From Chondrus crispus (taxonomy: Eukaryota > Rhodophyta > Florideophyceae > Gigartinales > Gigartinaceae), in the NCBI RefSeq assembly GCF_000350225.1, contig NW_005179138.1:4727-68726 (forward strand): a stretch of 64,000 nucleotides of DNA, written 5' to 3'. The position numbers were made by a program, and so were the translations under genes. The notes under the pieces were generated by a model that was given only the letters and a program-made list of their open reading frames with translations, did no database searches and was not told where the DNA came from. Position 1 is the stretch's first letter. The number at the start of each line of letters is the position of its first letter. Below are positions 40,011 to 49,594 of this stretch, one piece after another.

Positions 40011-40547
40011 TCATACCTTCGGAGAATGTAATTGTCTGCCAAGAGGCCTCTGCCAGCCACTCCGAGAACTGTCTCCAAATTTTCTCCAGAATTCTGTTCC
40101 ATAATCCCCTTCCACGTCGCTATGGACACGAACAACTGGAAAAAGTGCATATGGTAGTAGTCCAAATTCCTCCCAGCGCGACAGGCCATACAATGGACTT
40201 ATCTCCCCTTCCTCGAAAGCCATCATTACAAGCCGGTCGATCCATACGCAGACGTGGCTCTTTCCTTGTGTTCTGGCCATAGCAATCCAAGACCTCACGA
40301 CCTGACTCCATCGGGAGTCATCCACGAAGTCTGACTCCCTTCGCACTCTCTCTTGCATCGTTACACCTGACTCTTCATCAGGAGACCCGTCTGGTGTAAG
40401 GATCCTCATGCGTCTGTCAACGTTTTTGTCTTTTCCGTTATAAGACAGCGCGATCAACAATGCGTCGTCTCTCTTCTTTCCCTGTAGGTCATCTTTGACT
40501 CGTTGGTAAGCTCTAATCTCGTTGCAGAAGTAGCGCTTGCGCCGCAA
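40011..40547 (-). pseudogene. Possible captured host gene fragment inside A
   Basis: A 178-codon frame without an ATG at its beginning. Its base composition is more AT-rich than the flanking element sequence, and its content is protein-like ('VCVWIDRLVMMAF', 'LLPYALFPVVRVHSDVEGDYG'). It begins next to a hairpin (arms 40533-40540 and 40544-40551) and has no counterpart in C or D. It resembles neither gag nor pol. The WIDR motif is faintly like HET-type domains, but I would not assign it. A fragment of a host gene picked up by the element, or a small insertion, is the simplest reading. Confidence 0.4.
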
Positions 40548-40551
40548 GCGC

Positions 40552-40983
40552 CAGTCAACCCCCGGTGTGCTGATTTCGCGTCCCCCTCTAGAGTATGCAT
40601 TTCCCGACCCTTCGCGGTCCTTTCACGACCCTTGGAGTTGAAGGGCTTTTCCCGGCCTGAGCACTCGGCCAGAGCCGATATCGCGGACAGTGTACCGTGC
40701 CACGAGGAGACTGTGCGGCCACGAGGCAGTAAGTTGCGTCTCTCGAGAGGGCGTGTCATCCACGTGGTTCAGTGAATTCTTCCCCTTGAAGGGGGGTCGC
40801 ACAGCTTGGAGCTGAGGATCGAGGAATGTTAGGTGGCGCTAGCGTGAAGCTCCCCCTCGAGGGTTTGGACAGTACGCGGCATGACGCGAGGTGGGAAGGT
40901 CAGTCTAATTATCGGACCGTCCTTCGGTGTGTCATCCTGAGAGACACTTACGACCCACGTCGCGGGGCGGCGGCGGGGAATGT
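40552..40983. other. 3' flank of A pol
   Basis: No supported gene. The stretch just downstream of the pol stop is GC-rich. Confidence 0.35.
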
Positions 40984-41238
40984 TTAGTTGTCGACCCCGA
41001 CGCTACCGGGGGTAGACCAGAGCTGGAGGTTTGGTGTGGAGAGACGTTTGCTTCTACATAACTGCAAGACGGTATTGTAGTCGATGTAGTTCGCGGGCTC
41101 CCAGGTGTCGTCGGCGGCAGTATACCTGTACCACCGGACTCGGAAAAGTGGCATTCCGTCCGTTCCCGGTTTATGCCCGGTGAGGGCCTCGACCACGTAG
41201 GTTTTGGGGCCCTCGTCCGTCAGGGGGGGCCGTTTCGT
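40984..41238 (-). CDS. Chromodomain of A, in a shifted frame
   Basis: The chromodomain ('YVVEALTGHKPG...LFRVRWYRYTAADDTWEPANYI') lies one frame away from pol. The pol frame stops at 41220, immediately after a run of seven C (minus strand). A minus-one shift on the C-run leads directly into codons that continue through a 'DEGPKTY' linker into the chromodomain. Either an indel in the homopolymer, an assembly error or a programmed shift could explain this. Confidence 0.75.
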   Translation of the reverse strand, partial: TKRPPLTDEGPKTYVVEALTGHKPGTDGMPLFRVRWYRYTAADDTWEPANYIDYNTVLQLCRSKRLSTPNLQLWSTPGSVGVDN

Positions 41239-44200
41239 CGCCTCAGAGGCGTGTTTGGCGCGCGTTGAGGTGAGGCCTCAACCGCGAGTGACGGAGGAGG
41301 AGGACGTACCGAGACAATGAGGGGACGGTAACCAAAGGTACACATAGACGCTAAGTTTGCGATGTGCTCCCCGGTGGTCTCTCTTGTACTAGGTGGCTTG
41401 TCCGTGGGGCCGCACGTGAGGTCCGTGACCACCGCCGGTGGGGAGGTTTCGGACGGGCGGATTTTCTTTTGATTTTTTTCAGGGCCCCGTCTCCACGTGT
41501 CACGGGACTTTGCGGTGAGGGTACGTATTCGCTCGCTCGGCGGCTTGTAGCCTCTCGGGGCGGGATCCGCTCGTCGAGGGCGTGGTGATTTTGGTCTCGT
41601 CTTCCCGGGACGTTGGTCGCGAGGCCGTAGCCTGGGAAGAGGAGGTGTCGTCGGTGTCCCGGTTGGTCCACACGTAGCGCCAGAACTCGGAGTCAATTTG
41701 GATATGATCCGGGGGTGCGAGTCGCCTCGGAGGACGTCTATTAATCCCGGAGTAGGGGCGCTCCCGGCGTTCCAGGTAACGACTTTTGACCCCGAAGGTC
41801 GGGTTACTGTCGCGTTGCGCGCCGCGTTCTCGATCTCGTTCTTATCGCGAGTAGTGTCTGGGTCCTCCGAGTCTGTTGACTTTGACGGAGATATATCCGG
41901 GTTACCTGGGCCGAGGTCGTCTCTCCACGGGCGGGGAGGTGCCCCGGCGGGGATGAAGGTAGACGCGTCGCCGTCGGTTGGCGTAGGTGACGAGGGTTCG
42001 GCGTCGGCGGGTATGGTCCGTAGAGGGGGAGCCTTCACAATGCGGTCTCTCGAGACTCTATCTTTCAGGCTTGTCGTCCGGACAATGGTCACTGTATGCT
42101 TGTCTAGGGCCACCACCGGAAACGGCCCTTCTGTTCGAGGGGCTAACTTGTTATTGACCCGGTCCTTATCCGTCTTCTCATCCACTCGCAGGGATGTCTC
42201 TCGCTCGATGAGGACTTGATCACCTATTGCGTATTGCGGTGTCGGCGTTCGCAATCTCTTGTCGAAATCACGTTTATAGCGGTCTTGACCGGCGAGCAGC
42301 GTGTCGCGGGCTGTTGACATTAGCCTGCGTAACCACGTTAAGAAACGGAGCTTATATTGCGTCCGCGAGACGTCCTGTTCCAGAGTAGGAGTCTGTTGGA
42401 TGGACAGCGGCGCCGGCGTCCGAGATAACACGAGATCAAACGGCTTCATACCGATCATGCGATTGACGGTACAATTGTAACCGTAGGTTAGCGCGTCCGT
42501 GAACTGGTCCCAATCGCGTTGGTTGTCGGCTAAGTAGTGCCGTAGGGAGGATACCAGGGTGCGGCTGAACCTCTCCACTTGTCCATTAGCTTGTGGGTGA
42601 TAAGCTGTGGTAAACACGCTTTCGACGCGGAGGATTTTGCACACGGAAAGGAAGAACCTTGACGTGAATTGAATCCCATTGTCGGAGAGTAGTTTCACTG
42701 GGGCTCCGTATACGAAGACCCAGTGTGTGAAGAACGCCTGAGCAACGGTCTCGGCGGTTATTCTCTTAAGCGGCACCGTTCGGGTCAGCTTTGAGTAAGG
42801 ATCAGATATTACCAAGAGGTATCGATTGCCTCTTGGTGTTCTAGGGAGTTCGCCTAGGATGTCAATAGCGATAAACTCCAAGGGTCCCATCGGAGGGAAC
42901 GTTTTCAACTTCGCGTTGTGCTTACGCAATTTAATGCGAGCTTTCGCACAGTCGGAGCATCTTCTGACTGTGGCGTATGCGTCGACGGACATACTCCGCC
43001 AGTAGTACCGTTGTCTTAACATGTAGAACAGACGCCTGCCTCCGGGATGTCCCGAGGCGGCGGGGTAATGCGCCATATATAACACTCGCTCGCGCAGAGT
43101 GGTTGGTACGACGATTTGCTCAACACCGTCAAGGTGCGCTTTCCGACACAGTACCGCTTCCTTGTTCATGAAGAACTTGGAAAGGCGAATTTGGGCCACA
43201 CCCTCCCCCTTCTTAAGATGGGAAGCGATCTCCTTACAGAACAGGTCGGAGTGTTGAGCGAGTACAATCTCGTCGTGTGTAATTGCGGCGTTGGACGCCG
43301 AGGGAGCGAGGGCGAAGCATCCGTCGTGAATGTCGTCGTCCCACTCCTCGGATTCCACTTCCGGCTTGTCTTCGTGAAACTCCAAAACGGAGAAGCACGG
43401 TATTTCTTCGTCGATGGGGACGGTTGTGCCCCCTGTAGACGGTATTCGACTGAGGGCGTCGGCGAGACAATTCTTGATGCCCTTCACGTACGTGACGTCG
43501 AAGTCAAACTCGGCTAGGCACAAGCGCCACCGTGCTAAACGCCCGCTTGCGTCGGCGAGAATCATTAACCAGCGAAGGGAATGATGGTCGGTGTTGACCG
43601 TAAATCGCTCGCGTTCCAAGTAAGGACGCAGCGTCTGATTGGCCCACACGATAGCCAAACATTCTTTCTCCGTCGTGGAGTAATTCCTTTCTGCCGACGA
43701 GAGCGTTCGCGACCAGAACCCAACAGGGTATCTGTTACCATCCTCGTGTTGCTTTAATAACGTGCAACCGAGTTGGGCGTCGGATGCATCCGTGTCGACG
43801 GAATACGGTAGCCCCAGCCGCGGTAGTCGCAAGATCGGCGGAGAAGTCAGGCAAGTCTTCAGAGCTTCGAAGGCAGACCTGCGATCTTCGTCCAGTTCGG
43901 GGAGCCGATCGGGCTCTCCCTTCTTGAGCATGGACGTCAACGGTGCCGCAATCTTGGCGAAGTGGTCGACGAAACGTCGGTACACATTACACATACCCAG
44001 AAACGAGCGGAGCTCGGTCTGGGTTCGTGGCGGCTGGCCCTCGGCCAAAGCCGAGACATTCTTCGGGTGGACATGAAGTTCCCCGGGTCGGATGATGTGG
44101 CACAGGTACTCCACGGAGTCCTGAAAGAATTTATACTTGTTCAATTTCAGTGATAACACCTCTTCTTGTAACGCAGAGAGAATAACCTTGACATCCTTGA

Positions 44201-45830
44201 GATGAGTTTCATAATCCTTCGAGAATATGATAATGTCATCCAGATAGATGAGACAGCTCTTCCATCGGTATCCGGAGAGGAGAATGTCCAACATTCGTTG
44301 GAATGTGGCGGGCGCGTGCATTAGCCCTAACGGCATTCGGTTGAATTGATATGTACCGGCATGACACGTGAACGTGGTTTTCGGACGGTCTTCTTCCGCA
44401 ACGGGGATTTGCCAATAGCCCGAGTTACAATCTAGATTTGTGAACACGTTCGCTTCGCCGAGCGAGTCCAGACACTCGTTCATGCGAGGAATCGGGTAAG
44501 TGTCCCGTACTGTCATCGCGTTCAAACGTCTGTAATCGACGCAGAAACGGAGGGATCCATCCGGTTTGGGAATGAGAACCACCGGGGATGCCCACTCTGA
44601 TTGTGATCGGGAGATGACCCCGCTTGAGATCATCCCATCCACGGCGTCTTGTTCGGCTTGTCGAGACCGTGGTCCAGCCCGATATGGCTGACATCGAAAC
44701 GGCTTCGAGCCGGGGTTGAGTTCGATCCGGTGCTGCGTAGCCCGGATTTCCCCGAGATTGCCACTCCACATACGGGAGTACGGCGTAAGCATGTCACGTA
44801 CTCGCGTGCGGACATGCGACGGCAGATGTTGGAGGGAGACCGCGTCAATCTCTTGGGGTTCTCCGTTCGACGAAGCCGGGGGGAGCTTCTCCCCCTTCTC
44901 AGATTGGGGCTTGTCCCCTTCTGTAAATTCCGCCACTAGGAGGGCGTCGAGAGGCATCGCGGTGCGTATCATGGCACGCGGATGAGGGGTAACGTACCCC
45001 AGCACCTGGTTCTTCGAGAGGCGCTTTGGGGCTGAGGCGAAGTTGGCTACCAAGACCTTGAACTCTCGAAGCGCGGTGATGTGCGCGGCCCCATTAGACG
45101 GGAAGACGCGGTGTTTCGCATATAGCTGCGGGTTGGGTTCCAATACGGAGAGATCCGTACGACCGTTGGGCACATGCACCCAGGCTTGCGTCCCGGGTTG
45201 TATGATAACCGGACGAGAAACCTTGAGTTTGGGGGAAACTCGACCCGGGTCGTTTTCATACTCCTGCTCCGAGGGGAGCGGAGGTGCGTCGGCTCGACGA
45301 GTTGCCGGTTTTCTCACGATGGGGACTTTCGTCCCATCATCGAGCTCGACCACCTTCTGACGTGGATGGATGGCCTCGACGAACTTGTCGTTAAAGTCAC
45401 AGCCCAGGATGACAGGGGCTGCCAGGCGCTCGCACACGATGAACTTGCATTTCATGGTGCGAGTTGCTAGTCTAACAACGAGAGTGATGGACCCGCTTGT
45501 TCGTAACGGCCGCCCGTTCGCGTCGGCGATCGTCGGGACTTCCCCCAGTTCGATTAAGCTCTCCCATCCTTTGGGCAGGGTGTCGGCGCGGACAAAATTG
45601 GAGCCGGCACCCGTGTCCAGGATGGTGAGTTGACGCACCGTGATGGAGGTGGTGATCCCAAGGTCGGCGTAGACCCTGTAATTACGTCGAGACAGTGTAC
45701 ATACTGGCTGGACGGCCTTGTCATCGGGGGAGCGCCTCCCGCTGTTAAGACGCCACGGTCGGCGAAGCGTCCCCATGCCCGTAGGATCGGGGTTGGAGGG
45801 GCTCGCTTGGCGAGCGTGTCTCCGCCTCAA
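41220..45830 (-). CDS. pol: Pol of A: protease, RT, RNase H, integrase (1536 aa)
   Basis: A single open frame. The aspartic protease has 'LDTGAGSNF' at residues 71-79 and 'VILGCDF'. RT has 'YLDD' at 529-532 (44235-44246). RNase H has 'DTDASDAQLGC' at about 675. The integrase has HHCC ('HYPAASGHPGG...CSDCAKARI'), DDE in 'AIDILGEL' (about 988), 'LSDNGIQFT' (about 1047) and 'NGQVERFSRT' (about 1083), then GPY/F ('TEGPFPVVALD'). A Pro/Arg-rich, disordered extension of about 300 residues precedes the frame end. The usual start is uncertain: the first ATG is at 45830, 80 nt after the gag stop and in a different phase. No stop interrupts the frame although A is older than the broken element B. Confidence 0.92.
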   Translation of the reverse strand: MRRRHARQASPSNPDPTGMGTLRRPWRLNSGRRSPDDKAVQPVCTLSRRNYRVYADLGITTSITVRQLTILDTGAGSNFVRADTLPKGWESLIELGEVPTIADANGRPLRTSGSITLVVRLATRTMKCKFIVCERLAAPVILGCDFNDKFVEAIHPRQKVVELDDGTKVPIVRKPATRRADAPPLPSEQEYENDPGRVSPKLKVSRPVIIQPGTQAWVHVPNGRTDLSVLEPNPQLYAKHRVFPSNGAAHITALREFKVLVANFASAPKRLSKNQVLGYVTPHPRAMIRTAMPLDALLVAEFTEGDKPQSEKGEKLPPASSNGEPQEIDAVSLQHLPSHVRTRVRDMLTPYSRMWSGNLGEIRATQHRIELNPGSKPFRCQPYRAGPRSRQAEQDAVDGMISSGVISRSQSEWASPVVLIPKPDGSLRFCVDYRRLNAMTVRDTYPIPRMNECLDSLGEANVFTNLDCNSGYWQIPVAEEDRPKTTFTCHAGTYQFNRMPLGLMHAPATFQRMLDILLSGYRWKSCLIYLDDIIIFSKDYETHLKDVKVILSALQEEVLSLKLNKYKFFQDSVEYLCHIIRPGELHVHPKNVSALAEGQPPRTQTELRSFLGMCNVYRRFVDHFAKIAAPLTSMLKKGEPDRLPELDEDRRSAFEALKTCLTSPPILRLPRLGLPYSVDTDASDAQLGCTLLKQHEDGNRYPVGFWSRTLSSAERNYSTTEKECLAIVWANQTLRPYLERERFTVNTDHHSLRWLMILADASGRLARWRLCLAEFDFDVTYVKGIKNCLADALSRIPSTGGTTVPIDEEIPCFSVLEFHEDKPEVESEEWDDDIHDGCFALAPSASNAAITHDEIVLAQHSDLFCKEIASHLKKGEGVAQIRLSKFFMNKEAVLCRKAHLDGVEQIVVPTTLRERVLYMAHYPAASGHPGGRRLFYMLRQRYYWRSMSVDAYATVRRCSDCAKARIKLRKHNAKLKTFPPMGPLEFIAIDILGELPRTPRGNRYLLVISDPYSKLTRTVPLKRITAETVAQAFFTHWVFVYGAPVKLLSDNGIQFTSRFFLSVCKILRVESVFTTAYHPQANGQVERFSRTLVSSLRHYLADNQRDWDQFTDALTYGYNCTVNRMIGMKPFDLVLSRTPAPLSIQQTPTLEQDVSRTQYKLRFLTWLRRLMSTARDTLLAGQDRYKRDFDKRLRTPTPQYAIGDQVLIERETSLRVDEKTDKDRVNNKLAPRTEGPFPVVALDKHTVTIVRTTSLKDRVSRDRIVKAPPLRTIPADAEPSSPTPTDGDASTFIPAGAPPRPWRDDLGPGNPDISPSKSTDSEDPDTTRDKNEIENAARNATVTRPSGSKVVTWNAGSAPTPGLIDVLRGDSHPRIISKLTPSSGATCGPTGTPTTPPLPRLRPRDQRPGKTRPKSPRPRRADPAPRGYKPPSERIRTLTAKSRDTWRRGPEKNQKKIRPSETSPPAVVTDLTCGPTDKPPSTRETTGEHIANLASMCTFGYRPLIVSVRPPPPSLAVEASPQRAPNTPLRRRNGPP

Positions 45831-45910
45831 GACGCGGATCGCCGGTTTCGGGGGCGGAGGTGACGCGGTGTCCCGCGATGGAATGTCAGCAATTTTCAGC
45901 TGTGGGTCTC

Positions 45911-47989
45911 CTAATTTTTCGGAGGTGCGGTCTTGCCGCCCGGGGGGCTTGACTTCTCCGAAGCGGAGGGAGACTTCGACGGCAAGACGGAGGCGATCAG
46001 CCGATTCGCCTCGAAACTGAGGAGGGCTACAGCGCGCAAGTACGCGTCTGCCGGGACACGGGCCTTCTGTGCCGCCGTGAGCTTCTCAAAATTATGAGGG
46101 ACGAGCGACCCATCGCGCACCTTCATGCTACAGTCGGGGTTAATATGATCCCCGACTTTGTAGCATGTGTAGCAGATGATTTGCGGGGAAGGTGTCTTCA
46201 TGTCCCGGGTTCCTTCTCGACCGCCCCAACCGGGCGACTTCTCGCGGGGTCTCGGAAGCCGGGGGAGGTCCTTGTAGGTCGGCCGCCGCTCTCCGTAGAA
46301 CAACGAATCCTTGTCGTTGAATGAGGATCCCTCGGTGGGAAAGGAGAGTGACCCAGCTGCGGCGGCGAATGGCTCGTCATTGGCGACGAAGTTCTCGGCG
46401 TCCAGGCCGGTGTGATAGCTCGGGGTCAGACCCGCGGTTGTCGATGAGGGCATACTGTCTGCCATCGCTAACACTTGCTTGGCGGCGAGTCTCGCGAAGT
46501 CGACGCGTCTTCTTCCGCCAGCCGTCTGCGCGCGGTAGGCCGCCCCTTGAGCGCGGGCTTCGGCCACCGTGTCTTCGAATGAGGATCCGGGGCGATTCTT
46601 CCTTGCTTGGAGCACCAACGGCTTGATCGCCGGGAGGAGGCCCTGTATGAACAAGGTAGTGCGTTCATAGGGGGAATGGATGTCCCCACACCGCGCGAGG
46701 GGGGTTAACATACGAGTCGCATACTCCGTCTCGACTTCGCCGGGTTTTTGGCGTAAATCCCGGACTACAGAGAGCGCTTGCTCGATCTGAATATTCGTAG
46801 CATACCTACGAAGCAACCAGTTCACTGCTGCTGGCCACGACGCAATCCCTTGATTGCGTCGGAAATATCCTCGATGGGATTCATACGCCTCCTTCGCCGG
46901 TGGGTTGAGAAGATGCGGCAAGGCCATGAGAGCCATTGCCTCCGACATTTCTGCGTTGTCGAAATTCTCCTTACAGCTAGCCAAAAAGCTGATGACTTTG
47001 ATCGGGTCGGACCCGTTAAACTTGTACTCTCCCATTACGACGAGGAGATATTGCACGCGCTTACGCGTCGTGGCGTACACCTTTGCATCGACGGTGGGGT
47101 CGGTATTCACGAGACGGTAAGCTCGATAATTACACGCGCCGCGGAAGCGGTGGTTGGTCGGTTTCCACACCGTGACACCCTTCGCCTTAGGGCCGAAGGT
47201 CGGTTGGGGTGCCGTGAATGCCTCGACTTCGGAGTCCGAATCGGAGTCGGATTCTGAAGCCGAGGGCGGGGATCCCCCCGAGTAACTGGAGAAATCCTCC
47301 GGTTCAGGTCGGCTTCCGTGGCCGGACTTGTGACGGCGGCCTTCGGTCTTGACCTTCTTGTCGCGGGACGATCTTGGCGACGGGCCTCGGGTGGCCGTTA
47401 GGTCCGGGAGAGGATCTCGTTGTCCCTGCATCGTCAGGGGATCGGGGAACGGGATCCCGGCGGCCGTGAGAGCCGATTTCGTGACGTCGGCGAACAGTAG
47501 ATTTTCGTCCAACGGTTGTAACGCATGTAGCTGCGGGTTAGGTCTTGGCTTCGACGCGATCGACTCATCTTGTCTACCGGGGGCGGGTCGTATCTGCGCC
47601 GTTTCCAAGGCGAGGTTACGCCGACGGAGGTCGTTGACTTCCTGCGTCAGGCGATCTACTTCCTCCCGTAGAGGAAGGAGCGTCTTGTCGACGGTGGACC
47701 CGATGTCCTTCTGCCACGCACGCGTGAGAACGCCTTCTAGTGCGGCTAGGCGATCTCGTCCCTGTTGGGACTGTACCTCCGCCTGAGCAGCGATCTTACC
47801 AGCTACAAGGCTTTCCAGCATCTCCCGTATCTTGGCGGTGTGCGAGTTGAGTTTCTCCTCGATTAAGTTGAGAGAGAACCTCTCGGCTTCACGGAGTCCT
47901 TCGCGGCGGTTCGGCGTGATCCACGCCGCGACGGGCGCTGGGACGTCTCTCGGACGAGTGTCATGGGACGACTCGGAGCCGGTCACCAT
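45911..47989 (-). CDS. gag: Gag of A (692 aa)
   Basis: An ATG frame 136 nt inside the 5' LTR. A helical N-terminus ('LREEVDRLTQEVNDLRRRN', a likely coiled coil) precedes an acidic Ser-rich spacer. A capsid-like domain follows ('YKFNGSDPIKVISFLASCKENFDNAEMS', 'WPAAVNWLLRRYA'). The zinc knuckle 'CYTCYKVGDHINPDC' is of variant CX2CX5HX4C spacing (about 46128-46175). A basic tail ends it. The frame is intact. Confidence 0.85.
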   Translation of the reverse strand: MVTGSESSHDTRPRDVPAPVAAWITPNRREGLREAERFSLNLIEEKLNSHTAKIREMLESLVAGKIAAQAEVQSQQGRDRLAALEGVLTRAWQKDIGSTVDKTLLPLREEVDRLTQEVNDLRRRNLALETAQIRPAPGRQDESIASKPRPNPQLHALQPLDENLLFADVTKSALTAAGIPFPDPLTMQGQRDPLPDLTATRGPSPRSSRDKKVKTEGRRHKSGHGSRPEPEDFSSYSGGSPPSASESDSDSDSEVEAFTAPQPTFGPKAKGVTVWKPTNHRFRGACNYRAYRLVNTDPTVDAKVYATTRKRVQYLLVVMGEYKFNGSDPIKVISFLASCKENFDNAEMSEAMALMALPHLLNPPAKEAYESHRGYFRRNQGIASWPAAVNWLLRRYATNIQIEQALSVVRDLRQKPGEVETEYATRMLTPLARCGDIHSPYERTTLFIQGLLPAIKPLVLQARKNRPGSSFEDTVAEARAQGAAYRAQTAGGRRRVDFARLAAKQVLAMADSMPSSTTAGLTPSYHTGLDAENFVANDEPFAAAAGSLSFPTEGSSFNDKDSLFYGERRPTYKDLPRLPRPREKSPGWGGREGTRDMKTPSPQIICYTCYKVGDHINPDCSMKVRDGSLVPHNFEKLTAAQKARVPADAYLRAVALLSFEANRLIASVLPSKSPSASEKSSPPGGKTAPPKN

Positions 47990-48104
47990 GGCGATTATAC
48001 CTAACGATCGGTGCGTGAGGGAGGAGAGATAGAAAGGGAAAGTAGGTCAGTGAAGGATGGATGGGAAGAAAGAGGACACTCGGATGCACGAGAGTATCGA
48101 CTGT

Positions 48105-48122
48105 TTCTAGGTCGGGAGACCA
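48105..48122 (-). other. Primer binding site of A
   Basis: Minus-strand TGGTCTCCCGACCTAGAA, three bases from the LTR, identical to that of D and C. The tRNA-Tyr assignment is inferred from the acceptor and T-stem layout. Confidence 0.8.
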
Positions 48123-48125
48123 AAA

Positions 48126-48774
48126 TGTCGTGCACTACAGCCACGTGTGGCGGCTGTAGGCAGAGCGACGCGCGTTCGGACGGGTAAAGGAATTCGGGAG
48201 ACCACCCGGTGGATGACCGGAACCGGGGTCCGGGCGCAGCTTGCGCGGTAGAAAAGTAGCAACGTAGTCAGCAATAAAAGGAGGAAGAATTAAAGGAAAA
48301 ACAGGACGATCAGAGCGGACAGCACAGTAGTTAGCGTAGCGCTCGCGCGGTAGGGTCGACACGCGCGGGGAAGGCAGTTGGGATTCCAGGAGTGTAGATG
48401 GCTCGGTCGGTATGGGCAAGCCAGTACCGAGTCGAGGCTACAACCTGGAATCCAGAAACCAAGGTAAAAGACCCGAGGCTTTGTGCCTCTTTACTTTTGA
48501 ATCTCGGGTTGACTATATAGCACCCCGTCGCCGTAATGGCGAAGCTAAATTATACTGTAAATTAGAGTAACTAGGAAACAACGGGTGTAGCCCCGAGGGG
48601 ACCAAGTACAGTCCCCATAGGCCCTATGGGTTGCGGAGGGATTACACGTGTCCACGGGGAGGTCCGGTAGAGCGGCAGGGGAGTCCACGGGTACCCGTGG
48701 TACACGTGGTGGCGGGGAGCGCGAATTTGGCGAGATGAGGACAGCTGTCCCGGTGCCGAATACAGTGCACTACA
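48126..48774 (-). repeat. 5' LTR of A (649 bp)
   Basis: Begins TGTCGTGCAC and ends GTGCACTACA on the plus strand, with a TATA-like CTATATAG at about 48513-48520. It preserves the target of B (GGGTACCC at about 48688) and only a stub of the Harbinger-like element near 48530. Confidence 0.92.
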
Positions 48775-49412
48775 CTCGAAACACCTACACCGGTTCGGTC
48801 GCAACTGACACCGATGGGACGAACACTGGCTCGTACTACGACGGAACCCTTCGAGGGAGACGTCGTTGCAACAGTCTCCGTCGGAAAATGGGTCACAGTA
48901 GCAGCGCCACGTCAACTGTGACGCCCGATGGCTCGAAACACCTACACCGGCTCGGTCGCAACCGAGGCCGATGGCACCAACACAAGATAAGGGAAACATA
49001 GGTGGAATTAGAGATAGAAAAGGATAGGGAATAAAGGAAAAAGAAAAGGAACCCCCGAGCGATAGAGGATGCCGTAGGCTTAGGTAAAAGGGAGCGTCTT
49101 GGTAGAGACGGACTTCGACCAAGGCGACATTCAACTCCGGCAACTCGGGTTACCTTTACTGACTTGGTGGTCAGAGGGCTAAGGTATATATCGCCCTGCC
49201 GGAGCCACTACAGTAGCTCGCGGCGCTAGATCCTAGATCTAATCTAGTGTCAGCAAAATTAATGCCAACTAATTAACTAAATAAAATAATTAAAAATTAA
49301 AACTGTGCAATTATTCACACGTGTGTCCCCCCAACCCGGACTACTTTTCATATCCAAATCCAAATATTTTCCTTCCTTTTCACCCCCCTGTAGAGCCCAT
49401 TATTGCACTACA
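48775..49412 (-). repeat. Left LTR of C, second part
   Basis: Resumes at CTCGA after element A and ends TTGCACTACA. Compared with the right LTR it has an extra segment of about 150 bp (48780-48935), in which the CGATGGCTCGAAACACC region occurs a second time, so this LTR carries an internal duplication. A GTATATATCG TATA-like stretch lies at about 49184-49193. Confidence 0.85.
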
Positions 49413-49594
49413 TATCCCCCTCCTGAGCGCCCTTGTACAGCGCCAAGCCATCGCATAATCTCCTGCCGTTCCTTACCGTGTTTCCCAGTCATCAATCACT
49501 CTGCGCGGCGTTCTTACAAGGGTAAGACGAAAATACCATTCTTCCTTCTCCGTCGGAACACTCGGACGATAGTGCCACCCGTCAGCGTCCCGGT
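49413..49594. other. Polypurine tract and leader of C's antisense ORF
   Basis: On the minus strand CTCAGGAGGGGGATA directly abuts the left (3') LTR and is the likely polypurine tract. The remainder is the short space before the antisense ORF. Confidence 0.6.

Larger units (their letters stand above)
15891..48774 (-). mobile_element. Element A: Ty3/gypsy chromodomain retrotransposon inside the left LTR of C
   Basis: The 5-bp duplication CTCGA lies at 15886-15890 and 48775-48779. The uninterrupted target is visible in the right LTR of C at about 62165. A's LTRs are 15891-16860 plus 37452-37535 (left, split by B and carrying a Harbinger remnant) and 48126-48774 (right, 649 bp). The internal part reads on the minus strand. 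Gag and pol are both open, whereas the antisense ORF has two stops. By-eye comparison of about 400 bp of LTR shows roughly 3% differences. Confidence 0.9.
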
